A stretch of 7,633 nucleotides of DNA from JAPSGM01 sp036258735. Its GTDB lineage: Bacteria; Chloroflexota; Limnocylindria; QHBO01. Below are positions 1 through 7,633 of the stretch, piece after piece. The stretch covers positions 1-7,633 of the forward strand of contig DATADC010000151.1 in NCBI GenBank assembly GCA_036258735.1, given 5' to 3'. How positions within the stretch are numbered: the first letter of the stretch is position 1; each line of letters begins with the position of its first letter. Both the position numbers and the translations under genes were made by a program. The notes beneath the pieces are model-generated. The model worked only from the letters and a program-made list of their open reading frames with translations. It was not told where the DNA came from and searched no databases.

Positions 1-960
1 GGCGAACGGCTGCAACGGCTCGGCGGCGCGCCGCAGCTGGTCGTCGATCAGCCACTGGACCCACTCGTGGAACGCGATGCGGTCGGCGTGCGCCGCGGCG
101 AAGCGCGCCACCGCGGCACCGGCGGGGCGCCGCAGCTCCCCAGGCCAGCGGCTCCATCCCGCGCCGTGCCGCTCTGCGATTGCTGCGAACGTGGCCCACT
201 CGCGTAGCACTGACCCGTGCGCCGCGCGGAACGCCGCGAGGCCGGGCGTAGGTGGCGACGTCTCCCAGATGGCCTCCAGGGCGTCCATCTTCAGACGGAA
301 GACGGCGTCGCGGTCGATGCGCGACCCTCCGTTCAGCGCCCGCCCGGCCGCGGCCAGGCGCTCGAGCCGGTCGCCGAGCGCGCCGGCACCGGGAACGTCC
401 TCCATGCGCAGGTAGAGCGGGCTGTGGAAACGGCGGCTGCTCGGGAAGTAGGGACTGGGCTGGATCCGGTGAGCCGGCGTCTCGGCGTTGAGCGGGTTGA
501 CGACCAGGAAGCCGGCGCCCAGGCCCGCAGACCAGCGGGCCAGGTCGCGGAGGTCGGCGAGGTCGCCGATGCCCCAGCTCGCGCGGGAGCGGGCTGCGTA
601 GAGCTGGACGGCCCATCCCCAGCTGTGGCCGCGCGGCGGCGGGCAGCGACCCGGGCCGCAGACGAGCAGCGCCTCGGACCGGCCGGTGCGCAGCTGGTGA
701 TAGCCGAACGGCACGTCGCGCGGCAGCCGGTCGAGACGGCCGAGCTCCGTCCCGTCCTCGAGGACCAGCTCGGCGCGGTGGGTCAAGGCTTGCCCCGGCC
801 CTGCCACGATGACCGCCGGCAGGCGGCCGCCTTCTGTTGGCTTGGGCCCGATGAGCTCCTCGAGCCGCTCGCGAACGTCGCGAGGCACACGCTGCTGGCG
901 ACCCCAGGCGTCGCGGTAGGTCGCCTGTACCCAACGGCTCGGGGGTGATGCGGGGGGCAC
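1..960 (-). CDS. malQ: 4-alpha-glucanotransferase (amylomaltase, GH77), N-terminal part, cut by window edge
   Basis: MalQ transfers segments of alpha-1,4-glucan between malto-oligosaccharides in the cytoplasm, releasing glucose. I translated this frame by hand: 320 codons are open from a GTG at 960-958 to base 1, and the gene continues beyond the window. Residues 9-39 (SRWVQATYRDAWGRQQRVP onward) and the stretch to about 115 look like the extra N-terminal domain of actinobacterial-type MalQ. The GH77 barrel begins near residue 117, with SWGIGDLADLRDLARWSA (128-145), GAGFLVVNPL (148-157), SPYFPSSRRF (169-178) and PLYLRMEDVP (181-190). WATFAAIAERHG (256-267) and FHEWVQWLIDDQL (297-309) also fit the family. 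The three catalytic acidic residues lie in the missing C-terminal half, so activity cannot be judged. GTG is favoured as start because it lies 7 bases after the glgX stop behind a GAGG. An N-A pair at 158-159 replaces the commoner H-A. Family is firm; exact start is likely. Confidence 0.93.
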   Translation of the reverse strand, partial: MPPASPPSRWVQATYRDAWGRQQRVPRDVRERLEELIGPKPTEGGRLPAVIVAGPGQALTHRAELVLEDGTELGRLDRLPRDVPFGYHQLRTGRSEALLVCGPGRCPPPRGHSWGWAVQLYAARSRASWGIGDLADLRDLARWSAGLGAGFLVVNPLNAETPAHRIQPSPYFPSSRRFHSPLYLRMEDVPGAGALGDRLERLAAAGRALNGGSRIDRDAVFRLKMDALEAIWETSPPTPGLAAFRAAHGSVLREWATFAAIAERHGAGWSRWPGELRRPAGAAVARFAAAHADRIAFHEWVQWLIDDQLRRAAEPLQPFA

Positions 961-965
961 TGCCG

Positions 966-969
966 CCTC
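966..969 (-). promoter_or_regulatory. Shine-Dalgarno-like GAGG of malQ
   Basis: On the minus strand GAGG overlaps the TGA stop of glgX (970-968) and is followed by 5 bases and then the GTG at 960-958. This spacing is normal for a ribosome binding site and supports the GTG as the malQ start. It is the clearest such site of the window; the overlapping junctions upstream show only weak purine runs. The motif is short, so it is suggestive and not proof. Confidence 0.5.
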
Positions 970-3085
970 AGGCGCGCGGCAGGAGCAGCACGACCACCGT
1001 GCGCGGTGTGACGGGGTAGGTCGAGCCGCCGGCATGCAGCGGCCCACCAGCGTCGCGCGGCGGTTCGGCGCTGCACGTGTCGAGCACCAGCCGCCAGCCG
1101 CGGGCGCCGTCGTGCGGCAGCCGGAAGTCGACCGAGGCCTCAGCGGCGTTGAGCAGGACCAGCAGCGTGTCGTCCACGATCCGCTCCCCGCGCGGCCCGC
1201 GCTCGTCGATGGCGTCGCCGGCCAGCCGCAGCCCGATGGTCAAGGTGTCCGCCGCGTCCCATTGCCCGTCGGTCATCTCGTCCCCGGTGGCGCCGTACCA
1301 GGTCAGGTCCTTGGCACTCGAGCCGCGGATGCGGCGTCCCTGGAAGAATCGGCGCCGGCGCAGCACCGGGTGGCGGCGGAAGAAGGCGACCAGGCCGCGG
1401 GTGAATTCGAGCAGCTCACGCGAGCCATCGGTCTGGCTCCAGTCGAACCAGCTGACCTCGTTGTCCTGCGCGTAGGCGTTGTTGTTGCCGCGCTGGGTTC
1501 GACCCATCTCGTCGCCGCCGAGCAGCATCGGCACGCCCTGGCTCAGCACCAACGTCGCCAGCAAGCTGCGCTGCTGCCGGGCTCGGGCGGCCAGGATGGC
1601 GGAGTCGTCGGTCGGCCCCTCCACGCCGAAGTTCATGCTGTCGTTGTGGTTCTCGCCGTCGCGGTTGTCCTCACCGTTGGCCTCGTTGTGCTTGCGCTCG
1701 TAGCTCACCAGGTCGTTGAGCGTGAAGCCGTCGTGGGCCGTCACGAAGTTGATGGACGCCTGCGGCTGGCGACCGCTCATGGCATACAGGTCGGATGAGC
1801 CGGTGAGCCGATAGGCCAGCTCGCCCGCCTGGTCGCCCACGCCGCGCCAGAAGCGACGCACGGCGTCGCGGTACTTCCCGTTCCACTCGGCCCAGCCCAC
1901 CGGGAAGTTGCCGACCTGGTAGCCGCCGGGGCCTACGTCCCAGGGCTCGGCGATGAGCTTGGCCTGGCTGATGACAGGGTCCTGGTGGACAATGTCGAAG
2001 AAGCTGCCCAGCTTGTCCACGTCGTGCAGCTCGCGCGCAAGGGCCGACGCGAGGTCGAAGCGGAAGCCGTCGACGTGCATCTCCATGATCCAGTAGCGCA
2101 GGCTGTCCATGATCAGCTGCAGCGCGCGCGGGTGCACCGCGTTGAGGGTGTTGCCGGTGCCGGTGTAGTCGACGTAGCGGCGCTGGTCGTCGGGGTCTAG
2201 GCGGTAGTAGGCCGCGTTGTCGATGCCGCGAAACGCGAGCGTGGGACCCAGGTGGTCGCCCTCGCCGGTGTGGTTGTAGACCACGTCCAGGATGACCTCG
2301 ATGCCGGCCTCGTGCAGGCGCTTGACCATGGCCTTGAACTCGCTGACCGGATCGTCGGTGGCGGCGTAGGTGGGCTGGGGCGCGAAGAAGCCGATGGTGT
2401 TGTAGCCCCAGTAGTTGGTGAGCCCGATGTCCACCAGCCGCTTCTCGTTGACGTGGTGATGGACCGGAAGCAGCTCCACCGCGCTGACGCCCAGCGCCAG
2501 GAGGTGGTCGATGGCGGCGGACGACGCCATGCCGGCGTAGGTACCGCGCAGCTCGGGTGCCACGTCGGGATGCAGCCGGGTGAAGCCCTTGAGATGGACC
2601 TCGTAGATGAGCGTCTCCTCCCACGGGGTTCGCAGCCGTCGGTCGTCGTCCCAGCCGAAGGCGGGGTCGATTACGACCGACTTTGGCACATCGGGCGCCG
2701 AGTCACGCTCGTCGGGCTCGGCGTCGTCATCGGCGCCCATGCGGTAGCCGAACAGGCGCTCGCTGCCGTCCACGCCGCCGGCGATGCGCTTGGCGTACGG
2801 GTCGATCAGCAGCTTTTGCGGGTTGAACCGATGTCCGCGTCGCGGATCGTACGGCCCGTGCACGCGATAGCCGTAGGCCTGGCCGGGCCGGATGTCGGGC
2901 AGGTAGCAGTGCCAGACGAGGTCCGTCTGCTCATTGAGGCGGACCCGCTGCTCGCGGCCGTCGTCGTCGAACAGGCACAGCTCGACGGCCTGCGCGTTCT
3001 CGCTGAAGATCGCGAAGTTGGCCCCGGCGCCGTCCCAGGTAGCGCCCAGCGGGTAGGGCGAGCCGCGCCAGACGCCGCCGATCAC
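968..3085 (-). CDS. glgX: Glycogen debranching enzyme GlgX (isoamylase-type, GH13 with CBM48)
   Basis: GlgX hydrolyses alpha-1,6 branch points of glycogen-like glucan, preferring short outer chains, in the cytoplasm. The product is 705 aa, a normal length for the family. An N-terminal CBM48-like domain (about residues 6-100) opens with GSPYPLGATWDGAGANFAIF and ends near RFNPQKLLIDPYAKRI. The GH13 barrel follows: YEVHLKGFT (161-169), NYWGYNTIGFFAP (224-236), DVVYNHTGEGDH (267-278), VDGFRFDLAS (338-347), LIAEPWDVG (377-385) and FVTAHDGFTLNDLVSY (447-462). By position the nucleophile is D344, the acid/base E380 and the third acid D452, all present. GDAIDE and RGERIVDDTLLVLLNA (623-647) are typical of GlgX C-termini. 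The start is a GTG whose last two bases overlap the mak stop (GTGA). There is no strong ribosome binding site, so translation probably couples to mak. With malQ directly downstream the role is glucan recycling. An archaeal-type TreX name is possible, but GlgX fits best. Confidence 0.96.
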   Translation of the reverse strand: MIGGVWRGSPYPLGATWDGAGANFAIFSENAQAVELCLFDDDGREQRVRLNEQTDLVWHCYLPDIRPGQAYGYRVHGPYDPRRGHRFNPQKLLIDPYAKRIAGGVDGSERLFGYRMGADDDAEPDERDSAPDVPKSVVIDPAFGWDDDRRLRTPWEETLIYEVHLKGFTRLHPDVAPELRGTYAGMASSAAIDHLLALGVSAVELLPVHHHVNEKRLVDIGLTNYWGYNTIGFFAPQPTYAATDDPVSEFKAMVKRLHEAGIEVILDVVYNHTGEGDHLGPTLAFRGIDNAAYYRLDPDDQRRYVDYTGTGNTLNAVHPRALQLIMDSLRYWIMEMHVDGFRFDLASALARELHDVDKLGSFFDIVHQDPVISQAKLIAEPWDVGPGGYQVGNFPVGWAEWNGKYRDAVRRFWRGVGDQAGELAYRLTGSSDLYAMSGRQPQASINFVTAHDGFTLNDLVSYERKHNEANGEDNRDGENHNDSMNFGVEGPTDDSAILAARARQQRSLLATLVLSQGVPMLLGGDEMGRTQRGNNNAYAQDNEVSWFDWSQTDGSRELLEFTRGLVAFFRRHPVLRRRRFFQGRRIRGSSAKDLTWYGATGDEMTDGQWDAADTLTIGLRLAGDAIDERGPRGERIVDDTLLVLLNAAEASVDFRLPHDGARGWRLVLDTCSAEPPRDAGGPLHAGGSTYPVTPRTVVVLLLPRA

Positions 3086-4399
3086 GCGGCCAGCCGCTCG
3101 AGGGCGCCGAGCGGCAGCCAGGTCCAGTCCGGCCGGTTGTTGGCCTCGTAGACGTACTCGTAGCAGGCCTTGTGCACCTCGAACGCGGAAAGCAGGTCTC
3201 CGTCGAGCTGGCCGCCGTACGCGGCCACGAACGCGCGCCGGGCATCGGCCAGCCAGGCATCCGCATCGAAGCCGCCGGCGAGCTCACGCTCCGCGCTGCG
3301 CGCCGCGTAGTCGAGCGAGCGCAGCATGCCGGCCACGTCACGCAGCGGGGAGGCGGGCAGCCGACGCTCGGCCAGCGGCCGAAGCGGCTCGCCCTCGAAG
3401 TCGACCACCGCGAAGCCCGTCTTGGTGCGCAGCAGCTGTCCAAGGTGGTAATCGCCGTGGATGCGGCTGACCGGCGTACCCGCTGCCCGTCCGATGGCGG
3501 CCAGTCGACGTCGCAGGCCCGAGGCGACCCGCTCCAGGCGCCTGCGCTCCGCCCCGCCGGCCAGCTCCAGGGCGGCGTCCAGCTGGCGCTCCGCGGCCGT
3601 CTCCCAGGCGGCCGCCTCGTCCGCCGTGGACGGACGCGCCGGGAACGCGGGCGTGGCCGGCCGCGACGTCAGGGCCGCGTGCAGCTCGGCGGTTATGCCC
3701 CCGATCTGGGCGACCGCGGCGATGGCCTGTGGCGCACCGTCCGGCCGGTCGTCGAGGCGGGCCCGGATCCACGCCCACGCATCTCCCTGGGACGGAAGCA
3801 GCTCCTGCAGCATGGCCGCGCTTGCCGGCTCTCCGCCGTCCGGCCGCCAGGTGGCCGATCCGGCCAGGGCGGGGGACCAGCCGAACCCGGTCTCGGTGAG
3901 GAAGGCGGTCACCTCCACCTCGGGATTGATGCCGGGCTCCAGCAGGCGGTAGACCTTGAGCATCAGGTGATCCCCAAGGCGCACCGAGGTGTTCGACTGC
4001 TCCACCTCCAGGCGCCGCTCCTCGAGATCCGCTGTGCCACCCATGGAGTCTCTCGCGAGCAGCTCGGCGAGGTGCGAGGTGCGTGTGAACTCGAAGCGGC
4101 CGCTGCGCCCCGCGACCTGCGTCCCGCGCTCCATCGCCCGCACCAGCGCCCGCCAGGCGCCGTCGCCGTCGTGCGGCTCGCGCAACCCGCCTCCTGCGGC
4201 CACGGCGGGTACCAGGTAGGGGTCAGTCACCCCGTCTTCGGGCTGCGCGGCGAGGATCACCAGCCAGCATCGGCCGGCGTCCAGCTGTACGGCCTCCTGG
4301 ACGTGCACCGCGGCCAGGCGCCTGGATTTGCTGCGATACCAGCGGCGGGCGGACAGCCAGGCGACGTCGAAGGTCGAGGTCCGGTCGGCGAGCGACGGC

Positions 4400-4413
<14 letters not shown>
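3082..4413 (-). CDS. mak: Maltokinase (ATP:maltose 1-phosphotransferase)
   Basis: Mak phosphorylates maltose with ATP to alpha-maltose-1-phosphate, the donor used by GlgE. The product is 443 aa, close to the roughly 450 aa of stand-alone maltokinases. The N-terminal cap region carries RWYRSKSR (24-31), where many relatives have RWF-x-GK-x-R. The kinase fold shows EQSNTSV (138-144), the ATP-site lysine candidate K153 in LMLKVYR, ELLPSQGDAW (204-213), the catalytic loop HGDYHLGQ (319-326, with D321) and the metal-binding DFEGEP (338-343). PASPLRDVAGMLRSLDYAA (353-371) and the C-terminal YEYVYEANNRPDW (418-430) are also typical. The ATG at 4413-4411 lies inside the end of treS, giving a 14-base overlap in another frame; a weak GGA precedes it. 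In many bacteria this domain is fused to TreS; here it is separate. Position between treS and glgX, with glgE upstream, supports maltokinase over a generic aminoglycoside-phosphotransferase-like kinase. Confidence 0.95.
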
Positions 4414-6183
<1,770 letters not shown>

Positions 6184-6187
<4 letters not shown>

Positions 6188-7633
6188 GCGCGCGCCGGTC
6201 GGATGGTGAAGATGGCGAATGGCGTCCCGGCCGGGTCGAGCTCGACGGAGACGTCCGCACCCCGTTCCTGGCGCGTGCGGCCGGTCACCAGGTCCACCAC
6301 CCGGTACGGCTCGTCCCAGCCGATGCCGATGGCGGGCAGGTCCGGGTGCAGCACCGCCCGCTCGGCGGCACGCGGGTCGCAGTTGACCGCCACGTACACC
6401 GGGTCGCGCCATCGGTATGGGAATCCGGTGAGCGGGTCCGCATGGCCATCGGGCAGGGCCTTGCGGTAGAAGAGCGTCCTGACCCCGGACACTGGCTCGA
6501 AGCGGAGGTTGTCGTACAGCTGGAGGGCCCGCCACTCACGGCGCAGCCGGTTCAGGGTGCGCAACAGGTCCTTGATGTTGCCAGGCGCGTCCCAGTCACG
6601 AGCCCGAATCTCGTACTTCTCGCTGTTGAGGTACTCCTCGCGATCGCCGAGGCGCGCGTTCTCGCACAGCTCCCACCCCGAGTAGATGCCGTAGCTGGAC
6701 GAAAGCGTGGCGGCCAGCACGCTGCGGATGACGAAGGCCGGGCGTCCGTGGTCGGTGTGGTGCGGGTTGATGTCCGGCGTGTTGGTGAACAGGTTGCCGC
6801 GGAAGTACTCGCGCATCTCGCCCTGGGTCAGCTCGGTCAGGTACTCGCGCAGCTCGTCGCGCGTCTCACGCCAGGTGAAGTAGGTATAGCTCTGGGTGAA
6901 GCCGACCTTGGCCAGCTGCTGCATCATCTTCGGCCGCGTGAACGCCTCGGACAGGAAGACGACGTCCGGGTGGTCGCGCTGCACCTCGGCGATGAGCCAT
7001 TCCCAGAAGGGGATCGGCTTGGTGTGCGGGTTGTCGACCCGAAACAGGCGCACGCCGCGCCGCACCCAGGCCAGGAAGACGTCCCTCCACGCGCGCCACA
7101 GCGCGGCCCGTGCCTCCGCGTCGTCGTTGCCGAACTCCAGCGGGTAGATGTCCTGGTACTGCTTGGGCGGGTTCTCGGCGAACTTGATCGTGCCGTCGGG
7201 GGAGTGGCGAAACCATTCGGGATGGGCCTTGACCCAGGGGTGGTCGGGCGAGGCCTGGATCGCGATGTCGAGGGCGACCTCCATGCCCGCCGCCTCCACG
7301 GCGGCGCGGAAGGCCGCGAACGCCTCGAGACCGCCCAGCTCGGTGTCCACCGCGTCATGGCCGCCGGCCTCGGACCCGATGGCGTACGGGCTCCCGACGT
7401 CGCGCGGCCCGGACTCCAGCGCGTTGTTCGGGCCCTTGCGGTTGGTGCGCCCGATGGGGTGGATCGGCGGCAGGTAGACCACGTCGAAGCCCAGGTCCGC
7501 GATGTCGGGAATGCGCCAGGTCGCCTCCGCCAGCGTCGTCGCGCGCGGGCGGCGCGGATCGCGGCCCTGCGAGCGCGGGAAGAGCTCGTACCAGGCGCCG
7601 AAACGAGCCCGCTCGCGGTCGACCATCGACGGC
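6184..7633 (-). CDS. glgE: Alpha-1,4-glucan:maltose-1-phosphate maltosyltransferase, C-terminal part, cut by window edge
   Basis: GlgE (GH13 subfamily 3) transfers maltosyl units from maltose-1-phosphate to the non-reducing end of alpha-1,4-glucan, releasing phosphate. About 483 codons are visible. The ATG at 7626 is internal: the residues after it (RARFGAWYELFPRS) match the middle of known GlgE proteins, and the frame stays open to the window edge, so an N-terminal portion of roughly 200 residues should lie beyond it. Counting from that Met: FDVVYLPPIHPIGRTNRKG (47-65), GSPYAIGSEAGGHDAV (78-93), ENPPKQYQDIYPLEF (151-165), FRVDNPHTKP (195-204), FLSEAF (224-229), GFTQSYTYFTWR (242-253), NTPDIN (282-287) and EEYLNSEKYEIRARDW (330-345). 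D198, E227 and D285 fit the nucleophile, acid/base and third acid, with spacing close to Streptomyces GlgE1 as I recall it. N152, K155 and Y157 match its phosphate-binding N-P-P-K-x-Y. The C-terminal domain has an insertion near 391-408. The stop overlaps the treS start (ATGA). Confidence 0.96.

Noticed and set aside
217..948. Plus-strand open frame of 243 codons near the left edge.
   Set aside because: The minus strand of this stretch encodes MalQ with many conserved motifs, so the plus-strand frame is a shadow.
961..967. Terminator or promoter between glgX and malQ.
   Set aside because: The gap is only 7 bases; there is no room for a hairpin with a T-run or for a promoter, and its sequence is better read as part of a ribosome binding site.
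783..1076. Minus-strand open frame of 97 codons spanning the glgX end and malQ start.
   Set aside because: It is out of frame with both genes and has an Arg/Ala-rich, motif-free translation. The true frame here is malQ from the GTG at 960.
2252..3151. Plus-strand open frame of 299 codons opposite the 5' part of glgX.
   Set aside because: Val-rich antisense shadow. It crosses the glgX/mak junction and has no recognisable protein features.
6188..6535. A TreS start 116 codons further upstream, giving a 711-aa protein.
   Set aside because: The extra part lies wholly inside the GlgE C-terminus in another frame, is Pro/Arg/Gly-rich and resembles no TreS leader. The ATGA overlap at 6184-6187 explains the start better.
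7624..7626. ATG at 7626 as the true start of a 480-aa GlgE.
   Set aside because: The sequence after it aligns with the middle of known GlgE proteins and the frame is open to the window edge, so the gene is cut and not naturally short.

Overview
The window is one gap-free run of five genes, all on the minus strand, for trehalose, maltose and alpha-glucan metabolism. Read in the direction of transcription (high to low coordinates) they are glgE (5' part cut by the window edge at 7633), treS, mak (maltokinase, also called pep2), glgX and malQ (3' part cut by the window edge at 1). The sequence is strongly GC-rich by eye, G or C dominates third codon positions, and two of the four visible starts are GTG. 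This suits a high-GC bacterium such as an actinobacterium or a high-GC Chloroflexota or other soil lineage. There is no RNA gene or other taxonomic marker here, so I do not assign a phylum.

Layout: 7633-6184 is GlgE, a maltosyltransferase that extends alpha-1,4-glucan using maltose-1-phosphate. 6187-4400 is TreS, which interconverts trehalose and maltose. 4413-3082 is Mak, which phosphorylates maltose with ATP. 3085-968 is GlgX, a glycogen debranching enzyme. 960-1 is the N-terminal part of MalQ, a 4-alpha-glucanotransferase. The junctions are a 4-base ATGA overlap (glgE/treS), a 14-base overlap (treS/mak), a 4-base GTGA overlap (mak/glgX) and a 7-base gap with a Shine-Dalgarno-like GAGG (glgX/malQ). 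There is no intergenic space for a promoter or terminator, so the genes are very probably one translationally coupled operon whose promoter lies beyond 7633.

Together, TreS, Mak and GlgE form the known GlgE route from trehalose to linear alpha-1,4-glucan. GlgX and MalQ are the usual recycling side: debranching, then disproportionation of the short malto-oligosaccharides released. The cluster therefore joins building and dismantling of glucan in one transcript. The branching enzyme GlgB, which often sits beside glgE genes, is not in the window. No mobile element, CRISPR array, RNA gene or repeat was seen. The many long open frames on the plus strand are shadows of the GC-rich genes. I found no undescribed system. 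The points worth a second look are the gene order and a few lineage-specific features of the enzymes.
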